Shown here piece after piece: positions 15,251 through 21,412 of a stretch of 25,906 nucleotides of DNA. Source of the stretch: a virus. The notes under the pieces are model-generated. The model made no database searches, had not been told where the DNA came from, and was given only the letters and a program-made list of their open reading frames with translations. A program made the translations under genes and the position numbers. The stretch covers positions 1 through 25,906 of IMG/VR virus record IMGVR_UViG_3300042298_000163. One strand, given 5' to 3'. The stretch's first letter is position 1. Every line of letters starts with the position of its first letter.

Positions 15251-15994
15251 TCAAGACTGCGCTGTGGTCAGTGCGTCTTGGAATGCCGCCCAGTCAAGCG
15301 GCATATTGGTAAGGCCAAAGCGGTTGCCACCGCAATGAGCCGGGTGAGGTTCAACGTGCAAGATGCGCTCACCAGTGGTGGTGGCCTTGGTTTCTTTGTT
15401 GCCAAAGCCAGCGTCTGTTTTACTGGTAAAGATGCGATACCCTGCGTAGCCAACAACGTCAGCCCATTCTTGGACCAAGCCAGCAGCACGGTCATGCAGC
15501 TTCAAAACATGGCTGTCATAGCCCTCTGTCAACGGGTCTTCAACTCTCTTGATCTTGTCGTGAGCAATCAAAATGATGCCCATGCCCTTGCTGGAGCGCA
15601 GCACCTCAAGACCAGACAACAGGTTGCGCCACTCTTCGGCTGCGGCAATGTAGCCCTTGCCAAATCCTGGCTGCTCAATGTTCTTCCAGTTGTTGGCCTT
15701 GCACACATGGTCTTGCACCAGTGGCTCAAGCCAATCGAGCGAGTCAATAAACAGAGTCTGGAACTCATGGTCTTGGTTGATCAGCGTATCAATGGCCGTG
15801 TAAACCTCGGCCAAGCTGGTCGCCAGTGGGAATGCGTTGGCATCCACAGCGTCAGCGCCGTCCTCGGTCAAAATGCCAATGGCGTTTGGCGCCATAGCGG
15901 CAAAGGTGGTCTTGCCGATCTTGCCTTGACCAACGATCACGATTTTGGGGCTGCGCACTCGGCGCGTCTTAGAGATGGATTTCAAATCAAACAT
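15251..15994 (-). CDS. Sak4-like RecA-fold ATPase (AAA_24), recombination
   Basis: The 247-residue protein has Walker A GQGKIGKTT (22-30) and Walker B TLFIDSLDW (80-87). It continues with a conserved ILIAHDKIK segment (about 154-162) and a His/Arg-rich patch near residue 175. The overall layout matches the AAA_24/Sak4 family, single-domain RecA-like proteins that help phage single-strand annealing or strand exchange. The ATG at 15994 is chosen because AAGGA lies five bases upstream; an ATG at 16012 would place that site inside the gene. Two bases after the previous stop (TGATATG), it is coupled to the upstream gene. Confidence 0.86.
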   Translation of the reverse strand: MFDLKSISKTRRVRSPKIVIVGQGKIGKTTFAAMAPNAIGILTEDGADAVDANAFPLATSLAEVYTAIDTLINQDHEFQTLFIDSLDWLEPLVQDHVCKANNWKNIEQPGFGKGYIAAAEEWRNLLSGLEVLRSSKGMGIILIAHDKIKRVEDPLTEGYDSHVLKLHDRAAGLVQEWADVVGYAGYRIFTSKTDAGFGNKETKATTTGERILHVEPHPAHCGGNRFGLTNMPLDWAAFQDALTTAQS

Positions 15995-15995
15995 A

Positions 15996-16361
15996 TCAGT
16001 CCTTGAGTTCAATGGTGGGTTTTGCAGGTTTGCTAGTGATGTATTCAGCGGCTTGTGCGTAGGCTGCCGAATCCAAATCTTTTAAGGCACGCAGGTGCGT
16101 CAGGTCTACCTCGGCCTTCCAGCGGAAAGCACTCTGGGCGTTGGGTTTCAGTGTGTCCCAGCCGGCTTGCACCTTGGCCGTGTCAACCGTGCGGTTGATC
16201 TTCCAGGTGATCTTGACCTCCTCGTCGGTGTGTGTGCCTTCACCGCCATCTGGCTTGGTGAATTGCTTTTCAATCAGGTCTTCAAGGCGCAGGCGCTCGG
16301 CCTTGGCGGTGGCTTCGGCCAGCTTGGCTTGACGCAGTTGTGCGGTCAGTTCAGAAATCAT
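15996..16361 (-). CDS. Recombination-cluster protein, unknown function
   Basis: The 121-residue product begins with a coiled coil (ELTAQLRQAKLAEATAKAER, residues 4-23) and then a domain with EVKITWKINRTVDTAKVQAGW (48-68) and RWKAEVDLTHLRAL. A similar pattern occurs in small genes directly before Sak4-like ATPases, but I cannot name a family. AGGAAG six bases before the ATG supports the start. It overlaps the previous gene by 11 bases. Confidence 0.76.
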   Translation of the reverse strand: MISELTAQLRQAKLAEATAKAERLRLEDLIEKQFTKPDGGEGTHTDEEVKITWKINRTVDTAKVQAGWDTLKPNAQSAFRWKAEVDLTHLRALKDLDSAAYAQAAEYITSKPAKPTIELKD

Positions 16362-16725
16362 TTTGGTCTTCCTCGATTTGTTTTAATGCGGCTTGCTCAA
16401 TTTCCTCAACGATATCCTCTGACAGCAAGTGAGCGATATCCCGACCGTAGTGGTAGGCGCTGTCGAGGGTGATACTTTCAGGGCAACCAGGCTCGTCACG
16501 TGAACCCGCAAAGGCTGGCTCGTAGTCAAGGTGGCAGATCAGATTGATGTCACCCTCAAAACTCATGGGCATGACCATGACACCTCGGGGTTGTTGGGGA
16601 GCCTTGCAGTGCTCTTCAATCACCAGTTCAGCAAAGCGGTGCAACTCGTTGACGGTGAACACAGCAATGGACAACTCGTCGTGTGCGGCTTGGTGGGCCA
16701 GACGGATAATGGTGCTGTCGTCCAT
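16351..16725 (-). CDS. Small early protein, unknown function
   Basis: The chosen start (seven bases after GGAGGT) gives 124 residues beginning MDDSTIIRLAHQAAHDELSI; ATG 16728 is only four bases from that site and the longer frame to 16902 would cover two better-supported small genes. Features are an acidic helical body with VFTVNELHRFAELVIEEHCK (21-40) and an acidic C-terminus rich in Glu/Asp. No catalytic motif is visible. Confidence 0.74.
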   Translation of the reverse strand: MDDSTIIRLAHQAAHDELSIAVFTVNELHRFAELVIEEHCKAPQQPRGVMVMPMSFEGDINLICHLDYEPAFAGSRDEPGCPESITLDSAYHYGRDIAHLLSEDIVEEIEQAALKQIEEDQNDF

Positions 16726-16835
16726 CATGATGACCTCCGGCATTGCATGGCACAAGATGGCGCTTGCTTTGATTGACACACGCCAAGAATTTGGCAACGT
16801 GTCAGCGTTTTTGGTTTGATCCAAATGGTTTTCAT
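16725..16835 (-). CDS. 36-residue Cys-containing micro-protein (tentative)
   Basis: The frame reads MKTIWIKPKTLTRCQILGVC, then QSKQAPSCAMQCRRSS. It has four Cys, starts at an ATGA overlap with the upstream gene and shares one base with the following start (TGATG). Overlap on both sides suggests it is real, but its high basic content and short length leave doubt. A GGTGG lies six bases upstream. Confidence 0.5.
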   Translation of the reverse strand: MKTIWIKPKTLTRCQILGVCQSKQAPSCAMQCRRSS

Positions 16836-16975
16836 GACGACCACCAAGCAACAAGCAGAACGGCCAAGCCAATGCCAATGGCGAGGGCCAGCACCAAGTC
16901 AAGCGCAGCCTCTGCGCGTGCGTGCAACTTGGCTGCTTTGACTTGTGGGTGGTAGTGGTATTTGTGGTGTTTCAT
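16832..16975 (-). CDS. 47-residue single-span membrane protein
   Basis: A His-rich start (MKHHKYHYHPQVKAAKLHAR) precedes one hydrophobic span at residues 25-44 (DLVLALAIGIGLAVLLVAWW). GAGG six bases before the ATG supports the start. The His cluster could bind metal or sit at the membrane surface. Possibly an early membrane effector, for example in superinfection exclusion, but this is speculation. Confidence 0.68.
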   Translation of the reverse strand: MKHHKYHYHPQVKAAKLHARAEAALDLVLALAIGIGLAVLLVAWWSS

Positions 16976-16983
16976 GGTTTGCC

Positions 16984-17151
16984 TCAGATGGTTGTTAAAT
17001 TGCCAAACAAAGCGCCAAAGTTAGTTGGCGTGTTGTTCTTGTCCCATTGAGGCAAGTCCTCTGGCCATTGCATGGCGCGTTCCAATTCGTTGTATTCCTC
17101 TGGAGTCAACTTGATGACCCTCTTGTCTTTGCTTTTGGTTTCTTCGTTCAT
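16984..17151 (-). CDS. 55-residue early protein, unknown function
   Basis: The frame starts MNEETKSKDKRVIKLTPEEY and continues NELERAMQWPEDLPQWDKNN. It is a charged short helical protein with a Trp/Pro block. The ribosome site is weak (GAAAG). It lies between the first leftward gene and the small membrane protein, each separated by short gaps. Confidence 0.68.
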   Translation of the reverse strand: MNEETKSKDKRVIKLTPEEYNELERAMQWPEDLPQWDKNNTPTNFGALFGNLTTI

Positions 17152-17199
17152 GGTTTGCTTTCAATGGTAGGGGGCCGTGGCCCCGTGGGTGATTTGGTT

Positions 17200-17400
17200 T
17201 TAAGCAAGGCTCAATGCGTTGACTGCTGCACGCTTAGTGTCAAAAGCGGTGTAGAACTCAAGGCCGTTGCCGTATGTATTTGTGAGCGTCCAACCGTTGG
17301 ATGTTTTAAGGATGCTGTACTGAACCAATGAACCACCAGCAGTGTGGCCCGTGATGTAGTACAGACCAGAGCTGATGCGGGAAATATTAGGTTTGCTCAT
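17200..17400 (-). CDS. First gene of the leftward operon, small protein of unknown function
   Basis: The 66-residue product is compact and beta-like (RISSGLYYITGHTAGGSLVQ and NGWTLTNTYGNGLEFYTAFD). AAAGGA six bases before the ATG gives a good start. About 54 bases of leader separate it from the predicted leftward promoter, so it would be the first product made from that promoter. No family recognised; its place suggests an immediate-early factor. Confidence 0.74.
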   Translation of the reverse strand: MSKPNISRISSGLYYITGHTAGGSLVQYSILKTSNGWTLTNTYGNGLEFYTAFDTKRAAVNALSLA

Positions 17401-17460
17401 TTTGTTTCCTTTGGCCTTTTGGCGTGATGGTCAGTGAACTATTTCCCTGCCATGTGATGA

Positions 17461-17488
17461 ATTCTAGCGTAATGCTAGATCTTGTCAA
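17461..17488 (-). promoter_or_regulatory. Strong leftward early promoter
   Basis: On the minus strand TTGACA (17488-17483, perfect -35) is followed by a 16-base spacer and TAGAAT (17466-17461, five of six to the -10 consensus). Transcription would start near 17454 and run through the whole leftward operon. The spacer and -10 are filled by one operator-like inverted repeat and the -35 overlaps a second one, so a bound repressor would block polymerase. Confidence 0.85.
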
Positions 17489-17555
17489 GCCCCCTGCTAG
17501 AAAATAAATCATAGGTGCTTTCCCTAATGCGTTGTTGTTCAAGCAGTCTGCTAGA
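17463..17555. promoter_or_regulatory. Three operator-like 17-bp inverted repeats between divergent promoters
   Basis: Site 1 is TCTAGCG-TAA-TGCTAGA (17463-17479), site 2 is TCAAGCC-CCC-TGCTAGA (17485-17501) and site 3 is TCAAGCA-GTC-TGCTAGA (17539-17555). Right half-sites are identical in all three and left halves differ by one to three bases from a perfect repeat. Sites 1 and 2 are 22 bp apart centre to centre, about two helical turns, and cover the leftward promoter. Site 3 lies over the rightward -10. The layout is like lambda OL/OR operators; the natural binder is the regulator encoded at 17567 (inference). Confidence 0.78.
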
Positions 17556-17557
17556 CT
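17529..17557 (+). promoter_or_regulatory. Rightward promoter with weak -35, probably giving a leaderless mRNA
   Basis: TAGACT (17552-17557) is a fair -10 (four of six); the -35 at 17 bp (GCGTTG, 17529-17534) is poor. The -10 ends only nine bases before the regulator's ATG, and no Shine-Dalgarno sequence is present, so the transcript would begin at or next to the start codon, as for lambda cI from PRM. The weak -35 suggests it needs activation or is deliberately low. Confidence 0.6.
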
Positions 17558-17566
17558 CAGCCACCT

Positions 17567-17785
17567 ATGAACACACAAATCACACCAGACGAGCGCCGAC
17601 AACTGGCAGAAAAAGTTGGCATCAATGAACAGTATCTCTACCAGTGCCTGACTGGCCGCAGAGAGATGTCGGCCTCTGAGGCTGTGAGGGTAGAACAAGA
17701 GACAGGTGGCCGGTTGGGGCGCAAGATGGTGTGCCAAGGCAGTTGGCAGTCCATCTGGCCAGAACTGGTGGAGGCTCGGGCATGA
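17567..17785 (+). CDS. Cro/YdaS-like helix-turn-helix regulator
   Basis: The 72-residue protein is a single helix-turn-helix domain of the Cro/YdaS type: RRQLAEKVGINEQYLYQCLT (residues 11-30) is the helix-turn-helix, followed by GRREMSASEAVRVEQETGG and a C-terminal Trp-rich end (SWQSIWPEL). Proteins of this size act as dimers on short inverted repeats. The gene stands at the head of the rightward early genes, directly beside the operator array, so it probably represses the leftward promoter and controls its own. No ribosome site is seen and the mRNA is likely leaderless. Its stop overlaps the primase-helicase start (ATGA). No separate CI-type repressor is visible in this window. Confidence 0.87.
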   Translation: MNTQITPDERRQLAEKVGINEQYLYQCLTGRREMSASEAVRVEQETGGRLGRKMVCQGSWQSIWPELVEARA

Positions 17786-19827
17786 GCAGCCTTACATCTA
17801 TTTTCCCCAATGGCTTTGCGGCAGCAACAGAAAGCCAAGACCTGATCAACCCTGAAGCTGCGTTCAGGACTCACTGTGAGGCTAGTGGCCTGCTGATCAA
17901 AGACCTGATTGCCGATGGCGAGATCCATAGGGTGCCTCATGTGTCAAGCAAGAAGGGGTCACTTGACGGGTGGTACATCTTGCACACCAGTGGCAAGGTG
18001 CCAGTGGGCATTGCCGGCTGCTGGAAAGAGCCTACGTTTGAGGCCAAGTGGGTGGCTGACATTGGCCGCACCATGTCGTTCACCGAGAGGTTTGAACATG
18101 ACAAGTGGGTAGCAGACCTAAAAGCCAAAAAGGATGCTGAGAGACTTGCCAGCCAAGCAGTGGCAGCAGAGCGTGCAGAGGATGAGGTCGGCACCTATGC
18201 TGATGCCAGCGATGATCATCCCTACCTAGTGAGGAAACACATCAGCGCACATGGCATCAAGATTGACCGTGCTGGCCGGTTGGTGGTGCCAGTGATCAAC
18301 CAGTCTGGTGAGATCTTGTCGTACCAGACCATTGACGCAGAAGGCAACAAACGGTTTCTCAAGGGTGGCAAGATTGAGGGTGGTTTCTTTGAGTTGCGCG
18401 GCAATCGTAAGATTGTGTTCGTGGGTGAGGGCTTTGCCACTTGTGCCAGTATTCATGAGGCTACGGGGTACACCGTCATGGTGGCGTTTGACTGTGGCAA
18501 CCTGTCCAAGGTAGCCAAGGCAGCCAAAGAGATGTTCCCCGGCTCCAAGATTGTGATCGGCGCTGACAATGACCAGTTCACTGAGGGCAACCCTGGTGTG
18601 ACCAAGGGCCGAGCAGCGGCAGCGATGGTGTTTGGCGAGATTGTGTATCCATCATTCGGGGATGCTGACATGGTGGACAACAAGCCAACAGACTGGAATG
18701 ACCTGCACTGCCTGCAAGGACTGGATGCCGTGAAAGAACAAATCGAGCGCGTGGCTGGGCCTGTGCGTGACAAGCTGGCGTTTGAGTTCACGAGAGCAGA
18801 TGCCTTGACTCTCAGCGAGATCAAGTGGGTGGTCGATGATTACATTGAGGCAGATTCGCTGGCGCAGGTGTTCGGTGATCCAGGTGGGGGAAAGTCATTT
18901 GTGAGCATTGACTTGGCCTGCTGCGTGGCAACCGGCAAGGATTGGCACGGTCACCAAGTGCAGCAAGGGGCAGTGTTCTACATTGCCGGCGAAGGCCACA
19001 ACGGACTGGCTCGGCGCTTTAAGGGTTGGGAGTTGGGCAATGGGGCCACATTGGACGGGGCACCGTTGTTCAAAAGCCACAGGGCAGCGCAACTGTATGA
19101 CGCAACAGAGGCTGCTCTAGTGGCTGACTCCATCAAAACCTTGTCGGCAGAGTGTGGGCACATCCCGTCCATGATCGTGATCGATACCTTGGCTCGGAAC
19201 ATGGGCGGGGATGAGAACTCAACCCAAGACATGAACAGCTTTATTCAGCACTTGGACACGTATCTGCGCCAAGATTACAAGTGCTGCGTGCTGGTGGTCC
19301 ATCACAGTGGGGCGATGGACAAGGACAGAAGCAGGGGCAGCACAGCCCTGAAAGGCGCACTGGATGCGGAGTACAAGTGCCAGTTGGATTCGGGCACCAA
19401 AACCATCCAGTTTGAGTCCAAGAAGATGAAGGACGCAGAGATGCCAGCGGCCAAGAACTTCCAGATTACCCAAGTGGATCTGCCCATCCTCGACAAGCAC
19501 GGCAATGCAGTCAAGGGTGCGTACCTCACCAGCGTGGACATCTCTGGGCTGGTCAGCAGTGTGCAAAAGCGGACCATCTTGCCAGGTAACCAGTTGATTG
19601 CACTTAACTGCCTTGTCGCCATTGAGGTCAAGAAGCAGGCTGATGGCTTGGACGGTATGGCCGTGTCAGCGAACTACGATGAGTGGCGGGAATCTGCCAA
19701 GAGCCACGGGCTGAACTCCAGAAGATTCAAAGAATCGGTTGAGGGTTTGACTAAAAAGGATATGGTCAACGTGCGCAATGACGTGTACCGAACCGTACCG
19801 AAGGCACCAAATTCTGAGGCAATTTAA
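17782..19827 (+). CDS. TOPRIM primase fused to RecA-fold helicase (replication)
   Basis: The start at 17782 overlaps the regulator stop (ATGA) with GGAGG seven bases before it, giving 681 residues; an in-frame start at 17731 would lie inside the regulator gene. Residues 205-300 form a TOPRIM domain with the catalytic Glu in VGEGFAT (214-220) and the metal-binding Asp pair in GADND (260-264). Residues 340-560 form a RecA-like ATPase: Walker A GDPGGGKS (365-372), Walker B SMIVIDTLAR (463-472) and VVHHSGAMDKDRSRGSTALKG (505-525), as in RepA/DnaB-type helicases. A zinc finger is not evident at the N-terminus. The last 80 residues look like a winged helix that could bind DNA. Two copies of the GTACCGA repeat lie in its last 43 bases, hinting that it acts at the adjacent repeat array. 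Confidence 0.9.
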   Translation: MSSLTSIFPNGFAAATESQDLINPEAAFRTHCEASGLLIKDLIADGEIHRVPHVSSKKGSLDGWYILHTSGKVPVGIAGCWKEPTFEAKWVADIGRTMSFTERFEHDKWVADLKAKKDAERLASQAVAAERAEDEVGTYADASDDHPYLVRKHISAHGIKIDRAGRLVVPVINQSGEILSYQTIDAEGNKRFLKGGKIEGGFFELRGNRKIVFVGEGFATCASIHEATGYTVMVAFDCGNLSKVAKAAKEMFPGSKIVIGADNDQFTEGNPGVTKGRAAAAMVFGEIVYPSFGDADMVDNKPTDWNDLHCLQGLDAVKEQIERVAGPVRDKLAFEFTRADALTLSEIKWVVDDYIEADSLAQVFGDPGGGKSFVSIDLACCVATGKDWHGHQVQQGAVFYIAGEGHNGLARRFKGWELGNGATLDGAPLFKSHRAAQLYDATEAALVADSIKTLSAECGHIPSMIVIDTLARNMGGDENSTQDMNSFIQHLDTYLRQDYKCCVLVVHHSGAMDKDRSRGSTALKGALDAEYKCQLDSGTKTIQFESKKMKDAEMPAAKNFQITQVDLPILDKHGNAVKGAYLTSVDISGLVSSVQKRTILPGNQLIALNCLVAIEVKKQADGLDGMAVSANYDEWRESAKSHGLNSRRFKESVEGLTKKDMVNVRNDVYRTVPKAPNSEAI

Positions 19828-20094
19828 GCAATGACCATGCCAGAAACAGCCAGAATTGATGTACCGATGTACCGAAACGGCAATTATTTTGAGGGTGAAA
19901 TGTACCGAACCGTACCGATCTGTACCGATTTCGGTTCGTTCGGTACAGTCCAAGTGTACCGAAACCATGTACCGATGTACCGAAACGTACCGAAACGTAC
20001 CGATGCCCGACTTGCCCGTTGTACCGAAACGTACCGAAGGGGTATATATACCCCCTTCGGTTCGGTACACAAAGTCGGGTCGAACCTTCGGTAC
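19785..20094 (+). repeat. GTACCGA iteron-like array (17 copies), candidate replication origin
   Basis: Direct GTACCGA copies begin at 19785, 19795, 19861, 19869, 19902, 19912, 19922, 19956, 19969, 19977, 19987, 19997, 20021 and 20031. Inverted TCGGTAC copies begin at 19940, 20062 and 20088. Many steps are 10 bp, one helical turn. Seventeen exact 7-mers in 310 bp cannot be chance. The first two lie inside the primase-helicase gene, the rest fill the 295 bases before RusA where no convincing gene is present. Iterons next to a replication gene usually mark an origin bound by an initiator (family knowledge); another role, such as partition or a regulator's operator, is possible. Confidence 0.9.
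20034..20060. repeat. Large imperfect inverted repeat inside the iteron array
   Basis: CCGAAGGGGTATA (20034-20046) faces TATACCCCCTTCGG (20047-20060), a stem of about 13 pairs with one extra C in the right arm and a TATATATA centre. Its AT centre could be the first place to open if the array is an origin; there is no T-run, so an intrinsic terminator is unlikely. Confidence 0.8.
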
Positions 20095-20122
20095 ATGGGA
20101 TTTGGGTTTTTAAGGGGTTGGA

Positions 20123-20461
20123 ATGATTGAAGTTGAAATGGACATGAAGGTGGTCAGCATGGCGAACATGAGGATGCACTGGGCAGTGAAGGCGAAGTTG
20201 GTGAAGAGTCAGCGCCAGAAGGCGTTTAACGCGCTGGCAAGTGTTGCTGCACCTCCGGCCCCACCTTGCACGATTGTGCTCACCAGAGTGGCTCCTAGGG
20301 CTTTGGATGGGGATAATCTGCAATCTGGATTTAAGGCTGTGCGTGATGGGGTGGCTGACTGGCTTGGCATTGATGATGGCAGCCAGTTGGTTGAATGGCA
20401 GTATAGGCAGCGACCGGGTACGGTTAAGACTTACAAGGTTGAGATTGAGGTGATAGCATGA
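20123..20461 (+). CDS. rusA: RusA-like Holliday junction endonuclease
   Basis: The 112-residue product matches RusA endonucleases, dimeric enzymes that resolve Holliday junctions. The acidic active-site core is visible: PRALDGDNLQSGFKAVRDGV (59-78, Asp62 and Asp64), then WLGIDDGSQ (80-88, Asp84 and Asp85). The terminal EWQYRQ segment is also typical. AAGGGG five bases before the ATG supports the start. Phage RusA is believed to clear branched DNA before packaging or to complete recombination. It is placed right after the repeat array and before the small terminase. Confidence 0.93.
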   Translation: MIEVEMDMKVVSMANMRMHWAVKAKLVKSQRQKAFNALASVAAPPAPPCTIVLTRVAPRALDGDNLQSGFKAVRDGVADWLGIDDGSQLVEWQYRQRPGTVKTYKVEIEVIA

Positions 20462-20547
20462 TGGCGTGTGCAAATGCAGTTGCCGCACTTTCGGGGAAAG
20501 CACCGCACCGGTGTGAGTACCCTTATTTTTTAGGAGTCTACAAGTGA
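20458..20547 (+). CDS. 29-residue micro-gene linking RusA and small terminase (tentative)
   Basis: The frame reads MMACANAVAALSGKAPHRCE, then YPYFLGVYK. It starts at an ATGA overlap with RusA and ends at a GTGA overlap with the small terminase start, so the three genes are fully coupled. The APHRC...LGVYK pattern looks protein-like. Being so short, it could be only a translational bridge. Confidence 0.5.
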   Translation: MMACANAVAALSGKAPHRCEYPYFLGVYK

Positions 20548-21059
20548 CTGAAAACTTGGCGTCAGAAATGACAGTGAAGAATCGTCCAGGCAGGCCAATG
20601 CTGTATCCGATTGAGCACCCAATCTGGGCTGAGATATGCAAACAGATCTCAACTGGTAAAAGCATCACCAGCACCCTCAAGCAGCCTGGTATGCCCAGCT
20701 ACCAATGCGCCATGCTCATGATTCGGAACAATCCAGAGTTCCGCGCCATGTACGAACGAGCAACCGAAAGCCGTGCTGATCGACTGGCTGAAGAGATCAT
20801 CGAGTTGTCCGATGAAGAGATGCCAGCACACTTGGAAGGACCAATGGCGTCTGCTTGGGTTCAGCAAAAACGTATGCAAGTGGACGCACGCAAGTGGGTA
20901 GCGTCAAAGCTGTACGCCAAACGATATGGTGATCGCATCGACGTTGCCGTGACCGACACCCGCATTAGCGTCATGGATGCGCTCAAAGAAGCAAAGCAGC
21001 GTGTTCTCAAGGATGAAAGCAATGTTGTGGATGTGGAGAGTAAGGCTGTCGATTCGTGA
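20544..21059 (+). CDS. terS: Terminase small subunit
   Basis: The 171-residue product starts at GTG with AGGAG seven bases upstream. Visible parts are WAEICKQISTGKSITSTLKQ followed by PGMPSYQCAMLMI (30-65), a helix-turn-helix region, then PEFRAMYERATESRADRLAE (72-91) and RMQVDARKWVASKLYAKRYG (116-135), the pattern of Sf6-type small terminases. These form a ring that recognises the packaging site and loads the large subunit. Unusually, about 2 kb with an origin-like region and another gene separate it from the large terminase at 23090. Confidence 0.88.
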   Translation: MTENLASEMTVKNRPGRPMLYPIEHPIWAEICKQISTGKSITSTLKQPGMPSYQCAMLMIRNNPEFRAMYERATESRADRLAEEIIELSDEEMPAHLEGPMASAWVQQKRMQVDARKWVASKLYAKRYGDRIDVAVTDTRISVMDALKEAKQRVLKDESNVVDVESKAVDS

Positions 21060-21175
21060 CATTTGGTGAGGTAATCGGTTGGGGTTTGGCTGGATTAGGT
21101 GTTGTTAGGGGCAGGGTTATGCGCTTTACGCATAGATTTTGTACAGTTACGCACACGCGCCCAACCGGCTACGCA

Positions 21176-21191
21176 TCAGGGTTAACCCTGA
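21176..21191. repeat. Perfect 16-bp palindrome
   Basis: TCAGGGTTAACCCTGA reads the same on both strands. It lies in the non-coding stretch between small terminase and the DnaA boxes. Nearby TACGCA repeats occur (near 21127, 21149 and 21170) and ACGTACGT at 21197-21204. A protein-binding site is plausible; none is identified. Confidence 0.7.
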
Positions 21192-21244
21192 CAAAAACGT
21201 ACGTCTACTTCATACAACGTCCATTATGTAAAGTCGATGCCAAG

Positions 21245-21333
21245 TTATCCACAGAAAAATTAACACCGACTGCCTACATTCCTAGTTATCCACAGGCTGG
21301 TGTGGATAACCCGCGCAAAAACCCTGTGGACAA
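21245..21333. promoter_or_regulatory. Cluster of four DnaA boxes (candidate origin)
   Basis: TTATCCACA occurs at 21245-21253 and 21286-21294, its reverse complement TGTGGATAA at 21301-21309, and TGTGGACAA (one mismatch) at 21325-21333. Three perfect consensus boxes plus one near match within 89 bases is far above chance. An AT-rich tract follows 80 bases later. Host DnaA could therefore help start phage replication or regulate the neighbouring genes. The stretch 21060-21461 holds no convincing gene: the frame 21056-21424 ends in low-complexity sequence. Confidence 0.88.
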
Positions 21334-21348
21334 CCCGTGGCTGGCCGT

Positions 21349-21383
21349 CCCGCCGGCAAGGGCGGGGGGGGGAGGGCCGGCGG
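21349..21383. repeat. GC-rich hairpin with G8 run
   Basis: CCGCCGGC (21350-21357) pairs with GCCGGCGG (21376-21383), and an alternative inner stem is CCCGCC/GGCGGG (21349-21354, 21361-21366). The loop holds a run of eight G. A second small palindrome, GTCACGGTGAC, follows at 21390-21400. It might be a barrier or part of a terminator together with the T-runs at 21417-21438. Confidence 0.6.
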
Positions 21384-21412
21384 CGAAGGGTCACGGTGAC
21401 GGTACCCCCACG

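Noticed and set aside
16351-16902. Long version (183 codons) of the small early gene
   Set aside because: The extra N-terminus would overlap two small genes with better start signals, and GGAGGT points to the ATG at 16725.
20034-20060. Hairpin as an intrinsic terminator after the primase-helicase
   Set aside because: No T-run follows, and RusA with a good ribosome site begins 60 bases downstream in the same direction.
19831-20130. Plus-strand frame of 99 codons across the GTACCGA array
   Set aside because: It is open because the repeat lacks stop codons in several frames (the minus strand is open too). The product is a string of MYRNVP/YRTVP units, and the repeats continue in both orientations, so DNA-level function is a better explanation.
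19766-20680. 304-codon minus-strand frame over the array, RusA and small terminase start
   Set aside because: It runs opposite to RusA and the small terminase, which have clear motifs and ribosome sites; its product is an artefact of the repeats.
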